64,000 nt of DNA from Tamlana carrageenivorans (GTDB lineage: Bacteria > Bacteroidota > Bacteroidia > Flavobacteriales > Flavobacteriaceae). The number at the start of each line of letters is the position of its first letter. Position 1 is the stretch's first letter. The position numbers and the translations under genes were made by a program. Below, piece by piece: positions 16,549 to 25,259 of this stretch. The notes under the pieces are model-generated. The model searched no databases. It saw only the letters and a program-made list of their open reading frames with translations, and was not told the DNA's origin. Location of the stretch: NCBI RefSeq assembly GCF_002893765.1, contig NZ_CP025938.1, positions 1-64,000 on the forward strand, read 5' to 3'.

Positions 16549-17298
16549 ATGATTAAACTTTCAGCACTACTTATTACTTACAACGAGGTTAAGCATATTA
16601 ATGACGTTGTTAAAAACATCAGTTTTGCAGATGAAATTATTGTTGTAGATTCCTTTAGTACCGACGGTACATTTAAAAAACTATCAGCTTTACCCAATGT
16701 AACCACCATACAACGAAAATTTAAAAATTTTGCCGATCAAAGAAATTTTGCGCTTCAGCAAGCCACTAATGATTGGGTATTATTTATTGATGCCGATGAG
16801 CGCATTCCAAAAAAATTAAAAACCGAAATATTACAAACCATAAACCATCCTAACGATGTAGCTGCATTTATGGTAAAACGTCTATTTTTCTTTAAAAACA
16901 AACGCATACGTTTTAGTGGTTTTCAAACAGATACCACTTATCGTCTGTTTAAAAAAGATAAAGTAAAATACATAGAAGATAAAATTGTACATGAAATGCC
17001 GCATATTGTTGGCAAAAGTGGTCTTTTAAAAAATACGATGCTCCATTACTGTTTTGATAGTACGGCCCATTACAAATCAAAAATGCAACACTATGCCAAT
17101 CTTAAGGCTCTTGAACTTTATAATAAAGGTAACAAGCCAAACTTCTACCACTTTTACATAAGACCTTGCTTTAAATTTATTATGAATTATGTGTTAAGAC
17201 TTGGTTTTTTAGACGGAAAAGAAGGTTTAAACATATGTTACCTAAGCGCTTATGGCGTTTATTACAGGTATCAAGAACTAAAAAAATTAATCGACTAA
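16549..17298 (+). CDS. GT2 family glycosyltransferase, WaaE/KdtX-like
   Basis: A 249-residue GT-A enzyme starting KLSALLITYNEVKHINDVVKNISFADEIIVVDSFSTDGT, typical of the WaaE/KdtX branch (LPS core glucosyltransferases). The DxD motif is WVLFIDADERIPKKL near residue 82 and the branch motif FFKNKRIRFSGFQTDTTYRLFKKD follows near 120. It likely adds a hexose to the inner core. It abuts the convergent Kdo-kinase-like gene with no gap (stop bases 17296-17298, next gene ends at 17299). Confidence 0.9.
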   Translation: MIKLSALLITYNEVKHINDVVKNISFADEIIVVDSFSTDGTFKKLSALPNVTTIQRKFKNFADQRNFALQQATNDWVLFIDADERIPKKLKTEILQTINHPNDVAAFMVKRLFFFKNKRIRFSGFQTDTTYRLFKKDKVKYIEDKIVHEMPHIVGKSGLLKNTMLHYCFDSTAHYKSKMQHYANLKALELYNKGNKPNFYHFYIRPCFKFIMNYVLRLGFLDGKEGLNICYLSAYGVYYRYQELKKLID

Positions 17299-18045
17299 CT
17301 ATTTCCAAAATTTTAGTTTGTTTTTTAAACGTCTTCGCTTGTGGTATTTTTCCTGAAAGGCTTCAGTATCACGCCACATTAATTTAAAGACTTTATCGTA
17401 ATTTTCACCTAAACATTTCGCATATTCATCGCTCATGATTTCGACCATATATTTCTGGGTCGATAAACGTGAAAAATTTTTAATACGCGTTTCAAAATCT
17501 AATTCCTTAAAATCCATACGATTTAAATCGACTATATAAAATTTATAATCGTCGCTATTTAATTGAATTAAGGTATTACCGGGAGAGTGATCTAAAAAAT
17601 GAATACCCTTTTCATGTAACTGAAACGTAAATCTAGTAAATGCTCTTAAAATAGCTTCGTAATTGGGAATATTATAATTGGTAGTTAATGCTCTATAGGT
17701 AAAGTCATAATCTAATTGCTCGCTTATATAAAAGCTTTTTTTAAATAAAAATGGTGTTTTAAATTCGTAATAAGCTATTGGCATTGGTGTTCCAACGCCT
17801 AATTCCTTAAGTTTTATTGCATATTCAAAAGACCGTTGTGCCTTACTTTTTCGAAAAAAACGGTATGCAATTTGGTTAATAATATTAGGAATTCTAAACG
17901 ATTTTACATTTAAGGTTTGGCCCTCTAATTGAAATAATTTTAATGAATTTCTATCTTGATTCCCATAGTCTTCACCTAAGTTATCAAAATTAATTATGTA
18001 GTTGGTTAATTTTGTTTCAAAGGGCTGAAACAGCTTATTAATCAT
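17299..18045 (-). CDS. Kdo/WaaP-type lipopolysaccharide kinase family protein
   Basis: A protein-kinase-fold enzyme of the Kdo kinase (KdkA/WaaP) family, which phosphorylates the inner core of LPS. The catalytic loop is GIHFLDHSPGNTLIQL (near 155-170; H-x-D shifted to LDHSPGN) and the metal-binding Asp is in KFYIVDLNRMDF. The N-terminal lysine region is YFRKSKAQRSFEYAIKLKELGVGTPMPIAY. I chose the ATG at 18045 over 18054, because a TAATTTTG -7 element at 18059-18066 would place the transcript start between or at them. It sits inside the LOS-type block, which fits its role. Confidence 0.85.
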   Translation of the reverse strand: MINKLFQPFETKLTNYIINFDNLGEDYGNQDRNSLKLFQLEGQTLNVKSFRIPNIINQIAYRFFRKSKAQRSFEYAIKLKELGVGTPMPIAYYEFKTPFLFKKSFYISEQLDYDFTYRALTTNYNIPNYEAILRAFTRFTFQLHEKGIHFLDHSPGNTLIQLNSDDYKFYIVDLNRMDFKELDFETRIKNFSRLSTQKYMVEIMSDEYAKCLGENYDKVFKLMWRDTEAFQEKYHKRRRLKNKLKFWK

Positions 18046-18058
18046 GTAATTCATATTG

Positions 18059-18066
18059 CAAAATTA
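18059..18066 (-). promoter_or_regulatory. -7 element of the Kdo-kinase-like gene
   Basis: TAATTTTG on the minus strand, a perfect TAnnTTTG just upstream of the start codons. No -33 box recognised. Confidence 0.45.
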
Positions 18067-18185
18067 CTATTTGTTTTTATTGTAATATATTAAATCGATC
18101 CTTTTTTTCAACGGACTTACCATTTAATAAACCACGATTATAAACATTATTTTTAAATGGACTACCGATTATTATTAATAAAACT

Positions 18186-18216
18186 AAAAATCCCGATTAT
18201 AAAAACCGGGATTTTA
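18186..18216 (-). terminator. Terminator of the three-repeat secreted protein gene
   Basis: AAAAATCCCG / CGGGATTTT stem with an 11-base loop, about 65 bases after the stop of the gene at 18281. On the minus strand it is followed by TTTAG. Confidence 0.8.
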
Positions 18217-18280
18217 ATGTTGATAATTTTATTTTTTTGATTTATAAATTTTCTAAAAAAAGAAGCAAACTAATCATATA

Positions 18281-19093
18281 TTAATCACAATGTTCTGACG
18301 CAAAAATTTGACTAATTTTTTTATTTATACTAAGTGTTTTAATACATTGATCTGTATCGTAATCTTTCCAAAGTCTGTATGTTTTCCCATTAGAACTATG
18401 TTCTTTAACTTGACGAAAACCACGGTTTTCTAACTCAGCGTATGCACGAAGTGCATCCCAACCTTGTAAATCATTGTATTGTTTGTTTCCTGAATAATAG
18501 TGTTTATTTGACTTATAACTATGGTTGTATTTCGAATTATTACCACAATCTGCTGGCATTGTAGAGGTAACAGATTTCACCTCACGATTTCTTACACGTA
18601 CCGATACACATTTTTTACGATTATTATTCCACCAGCTTTCATAGTAATCATTTCCATTTTTATCTGATTTATGCATCGTGTAACCACGTCTTCTCATTTC
18701 GCTATTTAAGTGGTTAACGTTTAAACCTACTAGGTTATTTAAATTACCACCGTGATTGTTGTGCGAATAATGATTGTTTTCTGAATAATTTCTGTTTGAA
18801 GATTTACCACAATCAGACTCTGGTGTATTTAAAACCGACTTAACAAGACCTCCGCTTACGTGTGTAGTAACACATTTACTGCGATTACTACTCCACCAAG
18901 TTTGGTAACTGTCGCTACCGCTTTTACTTGTATTGTGTAATTTATAGCCATGGTTGCGCATTTCGTTATCTAAATATCTAGCTTTCATATTTACTAAACT
19001 GCTCAAATGTTTCGAGTTACTTTGCGCTAGTAGACCAAGGGAAATAAAAAAAAGGGCTGCAGCAAACAATATGCTTTTACTAATTTTTCTCAT
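18281..19093 (-). CDS. Secreted protein with three related ~65-residue repeats, unknown function
   Basis: A 270-residue product with a signal peptide (SILFAAALFFISLGLLAQ, cleavage after about residue 23). I see three tandem repeats: about 30-95, 117-183 and 205-270. Shared features are a start of the type LxxLVxLxxxxLxxEMRxxGY, a W-W motif (YQTWWSSNRSKCV, YESWWNNNRKKCV, YRLWKDYDTDQCI) followed by Cys, a strand ending in VKSV, and a final DCG or HCD. So each repeat carries two conserved Cys, likely a disulfide in the periplasm. Ser/Asn/His/Tyr-rich linkers join them. It splits the glycan block but no link is shown. Confidence 0.75.
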   Translation of the reverse strand: MRKISKSILFAAALFFISLGLLAQSNSKHLSSLVNMKARYLDNEMRNHGYKLHNTSKSGSDSYQTWWSSNRSKCVTTHVSGGLVKSVLNTPESDCGKSSNRNYSENNHYSHNNHGGNLNNLVGLNVNHLNSEMRRRGYTMHKSDKNGNDYYESWWNNNRKKCVSVRVRNREVKSVTSTMPADCGNNSKYNHSYKSNKHYYSGNKQYNDLQGWDALRAYAELENRGFRQVKEHSSNGKTYRLWKDYDTDQCIKTLSINKKISQIFASEHCD

Positions 19094-19282
19094 AATTGTT
19101 GTTTTAACATTAATAAATTAATTAATTGATTTTTTTGAGTAATCAATTGAATTTACAACTTTTTTTTAAAATAATGTTAATTTTAGAGCAGATGTCATGC
19201 ATTAAACCTTCAAAAACCCTAACAATTCGAGCATATGCAAAACAACTCGATAAACTGCATTTATTTAATTAAGGAAGACTTT

Positions 19283-20242
19283 TTAATTTAAATTAAAAAC
19301 TGTTTTAACCCAATTAGAAATGTGGTATTTATTTAAAATAGCTTCATCTATTTCATGGTAAGGCGCATTTAAAAATGTAGAGGGAATCTGAATTTTATCG
19401 ATCTCAATAACCAAGATGTTATTCGGGTGATAAAAATCGTAATTTACAATGGATGCATTTGTGGTAACTAACTTTTTTTGTTTACCTAAGGCTTCAAAAA
19501 CTCTAAATGATAGACCATCTTGTTTTGGACGCTGCAAATCTAAAATCATTTTGGAAACATCAACAAGTTCCAGCATCTCTTTAATTGAGATTTTTTTATT
19601 TATATACTCTACGCCATTAATCTTATTTTTAATAGGCTTCCCAGAAAACGCAATAAGTTTCGCTTTTAAATTTAGATTTTCAAAATAGGATCTTAACTTA
19701 GGTAAAGCATCAAATCGCTTACCTATTGAACTGATATTAAAAATGTCGTATACATAAGGTTTATGATCTTTCTGGGATGCTATAGGGAAATAAATGTAAT
19801 TAGAAATGAATTTAAAACCGAAGCGCTTAGCATCTACAGGTTCAAACGAGAAAACCTCATCAAAGGCGTGCTGTACTTTTTCCATTCTAGGGTACCTAGA
19901 AAAACTGTCATTAAAAAAACCAATAAGTTTATCGCAATACTTTTCCCGTATAATACCTATGGTTTTAATAGATAAATTATCGCCTTTTATAACTAAAATT
20001 TGATCTTGCTTTCCTAATAACTCAAAACGCTTTAATAAATGATTGTTTAAATGAACCCTTTTAAAATTATAATCAAAAAAGGTTTTCATTATAAAGTTTA
20101 ATGATTTATGAAATTTGCTAGGGTATTTATACTTAAAAGCATCGAAATTTATATGATAAACTTCAACGCCTTGTCGCCTTAATTCTTCTTCAATAAAGCT
20201 ATTAAATCCCCAATTATCTAAACTTATAATAGTAACTTTCAT
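19283..20242 (-). CDS. CgeB-like glycosyltransferase (paralogue 1)
   Basis: A 319-residue GT-B-like protein starting MKVTIISLDNWGFNSFIEEELRRQGVEVYHIN. Its C-terminal half has DGLSFRVFEALGKQKKLVTTNASIVNYDFYHPNNILVIEI, the donor-binding pattern F/S-R-x-F-E-A-L-G seen in CgeB-type glycosyltransferases. It lacks a signal peptide. The gene at 22038-23015 is a clear paralogue with the same architecture (FRVFEALG, TTNA.IVNYDFY.PNNI). The acceptor is unknown; context suggests LOS or surface polysaccharide. The DUF616 gene lies five bases upstream on the same strand, so the two likely form one operon. Confidence 0.8.
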   Translation of the reverse strand: MKVTIISLDNWGFNSFIEEELRRQGVEVYHINFDAFKYKYPSKFHKSLNFIMKTFFDYNFKRVHLNNHLLKRFELLGKQDQILVIKGDNLSIKTIGIIREKYCDKLIGFFNDSFSRYPRMEKVQHAFDEVFSFEPVDAKRFGFKFISNYIYFPIASQKDHKPYVYDIFNISSIGKRFDALPKLRSYFENLNLKAKLIAFSGKPIKNKINGVEYINKKISIKEMLELVDVSKMILDLQRPKQDGLSFRVFEALGKQKKLVTTNASIVNYDFYHPNNILVIEIDKIQIPSTFLNAPYHEIDEAILNKYHISNWVKTVFNLN

Positions 20243-20247
20243 AACCG

Positions 20248-21000
20248 CTATTTACCAACTTTAAGGTGTTTTTTTAATTTAATTTTAAACATTTTAAACC
20301 GGTAGTTTTTTCTATGTGAAATCAAATAAAACCAAGGATTACCAGTGCGTACATCGCCTGAAATATAATTAAAGTTAGTAAAGTTTAGTTTCCATGCCAC
20401 ATAATTAAAACTTAATTGATCGCGTTTACTGCCATTTAAAACTATATCCCACCAAGCTTCCATGAGTTTAATTATTTCGGAATCAAAATGTTTTCTAACC
20501 AAAACACATCCCGAAATTAAACCAAAGTTTTCGGGATAGCCTTCATTTTTCAATTTTTCAATTTGAAATTTCATGACTTCAGGGTCGTCTTTAAATTCAC
20601 CTGTATTTTTTCCTTTTTTTAAAATAGCTTGATATTCTTGATAAATGCAATCGCGCTTATCGGCATAATTCTGATTGTGATCAAAAAAAGCCATTTTAGC
20701 GGTTTTTAATTGGGCTTCAACTAAAGGCCTAATATCCTTTAAAATCCAAATATTAGCATCAATATAAATACTAACATCGTATGTTTTAGAAAGACACTTG
20801 TGGGGTAAAAGTTTATAATATCTATTACTTCTTGTATTATCGTTTGGCACGAGTGCTTTAACCTTTTTTATGGTCCAATATCTAGAAGAAATATCCTGAT
20901 CTGTAAAACAAACTAGATCCACGCCTTCTATATTTTGCTGAGGAATCAGTCCGCTATAATTACCAAATATTGCTGTATAAACAATAATACGACCTTTCAT
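20248..21000 (-). CDS. DUF616 (TOD1/MUCI70-like) glycosyltransferase domain protein
   Basis: Starts MKGRIIVYTAIFGNYSGLIPQQNIEGVDLVCFTDQ, and contains YDVSIYIDANIWILKDIRPLVE near residue 85, the DxN/DxD-like motif of the DUF616/TOD1 family, a GT-A-like group. The helical C-terminal half has FGLISGCVLVRKHFDSEIIKLMEAWWDIV. A cytoplasmic glycan enzyme is likely. The ATG at 21000 is chosen because the TTG-initiated frame to 21024 overlaps a TACCTTTG -7 element at 21022-21029. First gene of a two-gene unit with the CgeB-like gene. Confidence 0.82.
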   Translation of the reverse strand: MKGRIIVYTAIFGNYSGLIPQQNIEGVDLVCFTDQDISSRYWTIKKVKALVPNDNTRSNRYYKLLPHKCLSKTYDVSIYIDANIWILKDIRPLVEAQLKTAKMAFFDHNQNYADKRDCIYQEYQAILKKGKNTGEFKDDPEVMKFQIEKLKNEGYPENFGLISGCVLVRKHFDSEIIKLMEAWWDIVLNGSKRDQLSFNYVAWKLNFTNFNYISGDVRTGNPWFYLISHRKNYRFKMFKIKLKKHLKVGK

Positions 21001-21021
21001 TACTATCACTTTTAGAAGCTG

Positions 21022-21029
21022 CAAAGGTA
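21022..21029 (-). promoter_or_regulatory. -7 element of the DUF616-CgeB unit
   Basis: TACCTTTG on the minus strand, a perfect TAnnTTTG, placing the transcript start near 21015. No clear -33 box. Confidence 0.5.
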
Positions 21030-21142
21030 CATGAAATCTTATAACTGCCTTGGAATTTATGACTATTTTACCATTCTAAATCCGTTACATAGTGTTACAT
21101 TCGTACCTTTAACAGCTCACTAACCAAGACCCAAATCGTTCC

Positions 21143-22057
21143 ATGAGTATTAAAAACTTCATCATTAGAAACCTCACTTCCATTAGCCGTGCGAAAAATA
21201 AAAGGCAAACTTTAAAGACTATCATAAAAGCTGAAACACGCCATGAAAACTGGATCAATATTCATAGAATTGACCCCAATAACATTGGAGATTATTATTG
21301 TGCTCCTCATTTATATTTCGATGAGTTAAAGGGTAAATCGCTAGATATTTTTGATTACAAAAGTAACCATCCCGAAATTCGAGAAAATTTTGTACAATCA
21401 GTCTCCAACAATGCTTTAATTATAGGAGGTGGCGGATTACTAAATCGTAACAGCTTTAGTATGCAATTAAAAACTTTTGAAAAACTAGCCAAATCTGGAA
21501 AAAAAACAGTGTTATGGGGTGTGGGGCATAACAGCAATAACAAGTCTAATTTTGGAAAGAATATATTCTATAATATAGACACAGCGGCCTTTGGGGTGGT
21601 TGGCGTTAGGGATTATAATAGAATCGAATCTTACGTGCCCTGTGTTAGTTGTTTACATCCTATTTTTGATAAAAAATACACAAACACCCAGGAGGTTGGA
21701 TTAATATTTCATAAAAAAACCCTGAAAGACAAATCGCTTGTAAAGCAATTATCGCACTACCCTTACACCTCCAATACCAAAGATTTAGAAAGCTTAGTGT
21801 CTTTCATTGGAAAGTCTGAAACCGTAGTAACCGATAGCTACCACGCTATGTATTGGGCTATGCTTCTGGAAAAAAAGGTCATTGCCATTCCTAATTCTAC
21901 AAAATTTTTTGATTTTAAATACCAACCTGGGTTTTCAACATTTAGCGATTTTGAATCGCAGCTCAAAAAAACACAAGTTTATACTGGAGTTCTTGAAGAG
22001 TGTAGAACTTTAAATTTAAATTTTTCCGAACGTGTTTTTAATTATTTAAACGTTTAG
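21143..22057 (+). CDS. Polysaccharide pyruvyl transferase family protein
   Basis: The 304-residue protein has the family's N-terminal pattern (WINIHRIDPNNIGDYYCAPHLYFDEL), the glycine-rich loop ALIIGGGGLLNRNSF near residue 93, and the C-terminal TVVTDSYHAMYWAMLLEKKVIAIPN near 230, where S-Y/F-H is the conserved nucleotide-binding signature. The family transfers pyruvate from PEP to a sugar as a ketal, or resembles glycosyltransferases. It overlaps the convergent CgeB-like gene by 20 bases. A second member of the family is at 24249. Confidence 0.88.
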   Translation: MSIKNFIIRNLTSISRAKNKRQTLKTIIKAETRHENWINIHRIDPNNIGDYYCAPHLYFDELKGKSLDIFDYKSNHPEIRENFVQSVSNNALIIGGGGLLNRNSFSMQLKTFEKLAKSGKKTVLWGVGHNSNNKSNFGKNIFYNIDTAAFGVVGVRDYNRIESYVPCVSCLHPIFDKKYTNTQEVGLIFHKKTLKDKSLVKQLSHYPYTSNTKDLESLVSFIGKSETVVTDSYHAMYWAMLLEKKVIAIPNSTKFFDFKYQPGFSTFSDFESQLKKTQVYTGVLEECRTLNLNFSERVFNYLNV

Positions 22058-23015
22058 CCTGAATACCTAGCACGGTTTCAATCCAACCATTTAGGGTGTA
22101 TTTATATAAAATTTGTGTTGGAATTTCTTGATAAGGGGTCTCAAAAAAACTACGAGGAATCTCAATATTTTTAAGGTCTAAAACAAAAATGTTGTTGGGA
22201 TTATAAAAATCATAATTTACAATATCGGCATTAGTAGTAATTAATTTTTTATGATAACCTAAAGCTTCAAACACTCTAAAACTTAAACCTTTTTGGTCAT
22301 TTTTTTGAATGTCTAAAACAATAGTTGCTTGTAAAATATTTGTCTTAACATCATTTAACGACATAAACCCCGAAAATATGGTTACTAAAGGATGTGGTTT
22401 TGCGTTTTTCTTACTAATCAGAATAGAATAATCTATGTCTTCAGATTTAAAATAATCGGCAACATGAACTAAATCTTGAAAACGCTCATCAAAAGAAGTT
22501 ACATTAAACACCTTTGGTCTTTCAACAATAGGAACGTATTCCTGGAAATCATAAATATAATTGGTTATAAAGTTTAAATCATAAACCTTAACATCCTGTT
22601 TCTCATAACTAAACACTTTATCAAAAAGCGAAATTAAATCTATTTGCACTGGTACTTTGGTTGTACTATCGTAATAAAAGGCATTGAGTTCTTTTGTATA
22701 TGCCCGCATTTTAATAATATCTTTTACACTCAAACGATCGGGACGAATAATTAATATGACATCTTGTTTTGGAATACTATTTAGTTTAGCCATTAAACAA
22801 TTAGACTTATAATCTTTCTTAATATTTGTTTTAAAAACAATTTTATTAACGAAATTTTTCAATTTATCGAAAATCGATTTGTATTTATATTTAAATGACA
22901 AGTAATCAATATAAGTAACATCTACATTCGAATTTGTTCTTAAATTTTCTATCAAATAATCCACATAACCCAGTGGACTTGTTGAAATAATAGTAATTTT
23001 TTTAACGAGTTTCAT
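22038..23015 (-). CDS. CgeB-like glycosyltransferase (paralogue 2)
   Basis: A 325-residue GT-B-like protein related to the gene at 19283. Shared segments include KGLSFRVFEALGYHKKLITTNADIVNYDFYNPNNIFVLDL near residue 240 and a similar N-terminal layout (KKITIISTSPLGYVDYLIENLR). The start overlaps the end of the GT4 gene by one base (23015), so it is the last gene of the unit 25127-22038. The 20-base tail overlap with the plus-strand pyruvyl transferase is unusual but both frames are clean. Confidence 0.8.
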   Translation of the reverse strand: MKLVKKITIISTSPLGYVDYLIENLRTNSNVDVTYIDYLSFKYKYKSIFDKLKNFVNKIVFKTNIKKDYKSNCLMAKLNSIPKQDVILIIRPDRLSVKDIIKMRAYTKELNAFYYDSTTKVPVQIDLISLFDKVFSYEKQDVKVYDLNFITNYIYDFQEYVPIVERPKVFNVTSFDERFQDLVHVADYFKSEDIDYSILISKKNAKPHPLVTIFSGFMSLNDVKTNILQATIVLDIQKNDQKGLSFRVFEALGYHKKLITTNADIVNYDFYNPNNIFVLDLKNIEIPRSFFETPYQEIPTQILYKYTLNGWIETVLGIQAKRLNN

Positions 23016-24232
23016 TAAGATAAGACTTTTACTAGTTGTTTATGTATGGTTTTTAGCGAATAGGGCGCTATAAAATGTTCGGATTGTTGCTTAACATTAG
23101 TCCACAATTCTTCATTGCTTACCATATTTATAATGCATGAAGCGATGTTTTCGGCAGAATTACCAACCATTTTGGATTCAAAGGGTGAAAAATCAAATCC
23201 TTCGGCACCTATTTCGGTAGTTACCACAGGTAACCCAAACTCAAAACTCTGTCCTATTTTCCCTTTTACTCCTGCTCCAAATCGTAAGGGAGCAACAAAC
23301 AATTTAGCAGAATTAAAGTATTTTGAAACATCTTCAACAAAACCTAGTACTTTAAAATATTCATCATTTAAATCTAATATGTCTTGAGGCGGACGCCCAC
23401 CAATGATATTAATTTTTAAATCAGGTATTTCGCTCCAAACTAAAGGCATTATTTCCTTCTTTAACCATAAAACGGCATCGGTATTTGGCTTATGAGCAAA
23501 ACCTCCAACAAAAAGCAGGTCGCTACGTTTGTTAAATGGAATACCCTCTTCCTCATGTTTTAAAAAATCATGAACATTACCCAATATTACCATTTTAGAA
23601 ACGTCTTGAAAATATTCTGACAAAACAACTTTATCGTTATCTGAAATAACCACTATTTTATCGGCGTTTTCACAGTTTTCAAGTTCTATATTTAAATATT
23701 TTTCGGCTTTAACTTTTAGTTTAGTATCACTATTTAATTCGTATTCTCGCATGTTTCGTAAATAATGAAAATCGACCATATCATAAATCAATTTCACCTT
23801 ATTATTAACCTGCTTTACAAGTTTAAAATATTTATTAAACGTTTCGGGGCGATGCAACCAAACAACATCTAAATGAGGTGCCAATAAATGAACAAACATT
23901 GTTTTAGTTATCAAATCACCTTGATTATCCAATCTTGGCTCGTAAACATGAACGCCTAAATCTTGATAATAAGAAATGTATTCTGAAGTGTATTTATATT
24001 CCTTAAGATCGGCCATTAAAAAAACCTTATAGCCATCATCAAGTAACATTTTCATTAATTCTAAAAGTCTTCTAGAACCAGAATCTTTGTTGTACTCAGG
24101 AATATTTCCATCAATAATTAGTATGCTAGAACCAGTTTTAGGTAATTTATTATAATTAAAAAAAAGAGCCTTAGACTTAAGTTTGTTTTTAAGTTTTTTT
24201 AATCTTAATTGATGTTTTATTTTTTTTAACAC
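23015..24232 (-). CDS. GT4 family glycosyltransferase
   Basis: A 405-residue GT-B enzyme. After a basic N-terminus (KKIKHQLRLKKLKNKLKSK) it has SILIIDGNIPEYNKDSGSRRLLELMKMLLDDGYKVFLM, and in the C-terminal donor domain DLLFVGGFAHKPNTDAVLWLKKEIMPLVW and KLFVAPLRFGAGVKGKIGQSFEFGLPVVTTEIGAEGF, whose E-x7-E-like region (GKIGQSFEFGLPVVTTEIG) is typical of GT4. It likely works on the cytoplasmic face on a lipid-linked or core glycan. It overlaps the next gene by one base. Confidence 0.9.
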   Translation of the reverse strand: MLKKIKHQLRLKKLKNKLKSKALFFNYNKLPKTGSSILIIDGNIPEYNKDSGSRRLLELMKMLLDDGYKVFLMADLKEYKYTSEYISYYQDLGVHVYEPRLDNQGDLITKTMFVHLLAPHLDVVWLHRPETFNKYFKLVKQVNNKVKLIYDMVDFHYLRNMREYELNSDTKLKVKAEKYLNIELENCENADKIVVISDNDKVVLSEYFQDVSKMVILGNVHDFLKHEEEGIPFNKRSDLLFVGGFAHKPNTDAVLWLKKEIMPLVWSEIPDLKINIIGGRPPQDILDLNDEYFKVLGFVEDVSKYFNSAKLFVAPLRFGAGVKGKIGQSFEFGLPVVTTEIGAEGFDFSPFESKMVGNSAENIASCIINMVSNEELWTNVKQQSEHFIAPYSLKTIHKQLVKVLS

Positions 24233-24248
24233 GTTGCTTGTTTTGAAA

Positions 24249-25127
24249 TCAAAATTTTGTTTTTAATAGAGTTGTTTTTTCTTCTAATTGAGAAATAATT
24301 CTATTTAAGGTATCCTGAGAAGATAATTTAAAATCTATTTTATCATGAGCTTTTAATCGCTTACAAACTTTCTTTAAATCTTTGGATTTAAAGAAAGTTT
24401 GTAAGCGATTTTTTAAACCTTTTTTAGGCTTAAGGGTGGCATCTACGGAAGTGTTTTCGGAAAAGCCAATCGATAAAAGCCAGTCATTCCACTTCCATTC
24501 TGAGACCTTTTCACCTTCATAAATATGAGCAAAAAAGCGACAACGTTTCCAAGGCACTCTTAAAACATCTGCCAAAATGGTACCGTGCATTGCTTCACTT
24601 ATAACCATTTCGCTTGCTGCTACCTCAATAATAAATTCTTCAACGGTTAAATTGGTGGGTGAAATTAAATGCCACCCTAAATTTTCACAAACTACTTCCC
24701 AATCTACTTTATCTAAAGATTTAAAATAAGGCACAAAACTGGTTTTATACTTTTTGGGTGTTTCTAAATAGGTTATATATTGTGGTAATAAAGTAATAAG
24801 ATATGCTGCGTCTGCGATATAATGATCTAAATCGCCTTTTAATTTTAAGGAACTGTAAGGTCCTCTTAAAAAAAAAATATCCCAGGAATGGTCAATTCTT
24901 ATATTTTCGTTTATGGATCTAATTCCTGTACCAAAAACTACTTTTTTATGACATGAATTTGCTTGATCAATAAAATTAGAGTTTTCGATTAAAATCGAAC
25001 CAATACCAAAAAAAGCAACATCTTGATTATTTTGAAAAAAATCAGGACCAAAAATTTGTGGCCACAACCATAGGTTTAAGTCATCGCCAAAATTTCCAAT
25101 TTCTGATTTATAGTATACTAATTTCAT
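24249..25127 (-). CDS. Polysaccharide pyruvyl transferase family protein with internal palindrome
   Basis: Starts KLVYYKSEIGNFGDDLNLWLWPQIFGPDFF, the N-D-D-L pattern of the family, then FGIGSILIENSNFI and VISEAMHGTILADVLRVPWKRC near residue 185, the conserved M-H-G/S-Y-H-type nucleotide signature. 292 residues. The last 60 residues are basic and helical, and there the DNA holds a 26-bp-arm perfect palindrome (24355-24410) without breaking the frame. First gene of the minus-strand unit with the GT4 and CgeB-like genes. A TACCTTTG element (25147-25154) precedes it. Confidence 0.85.
   Translation of the reverse strand: MKLVYYKSEIGNFGDDLNLWLWPQIFGPDFFQNNQDVAFFGIGSILIENSNFIDQANSCHKKVVFGTGIRSINENIRIDHSWDIFFLRGPYSSLKLKGDLDHYIADAAYLITLLPQYITYLETPKKYKTSFVPYFKSLDKVDWEVVCENLGWHLISPTNLTVEEFIIEVAASEMVISEAMHGTILADVLRVPWKRCRFFAHIYEGEKVSEWKWNDWLLSIGFSENTSVDATLKPKKGLKNRLQTFFKSKDLKKVCKRLKAHDKIDFKLSSQDTLNRIISQLEEKTTLLKTKF
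24355..24410. repeat. Perfect 26-bp-arm palindrome with 4-base loop inside a coding region
   Basis: Left arm 24355-24380 and right arm 24385-24410 are exact reverse complements, with TTTG between. The arm contains the core GCTTACAAACTTTCTTTAAA. It encodes part of the C-terminal basic region (NRLQTFFKSKDLKKVCKRL) of the pyruvyl transferase. Confidence 0.97.
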
Positions 25128-25146
25128 TAGTTTATATATAATTTTT

Positions 25147-25173
25147 CAAAGGTATAACAAAAAAATTTTTCAA
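25147..25173 (-). promoter_or_regulatory. Promoter of the pyruvyl transferase-GT4-CgeB unit
   Basis: TACCTTTG (25154-25147) with TTG at 25173-25171 and a 16-base spacer, slightly short of the usual range. It is about 20 bases before the ATG. Confidence 0.5.
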
Positions 25174-25259
25174 TAAATGGCACTCTCATAATAAAGGGTT
25201 TTTCATTTTACAAATACATTGTTTATACCACTAAACGTAGAACATATAAGTAGAAATTG

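Noticed and set aside
14320..25127. Capsule or O-antigen export locus
   Set aside because: No Wzx, Wzy, ABC-export or chain-length gene is present; the gene set fits core LOS assembly better.
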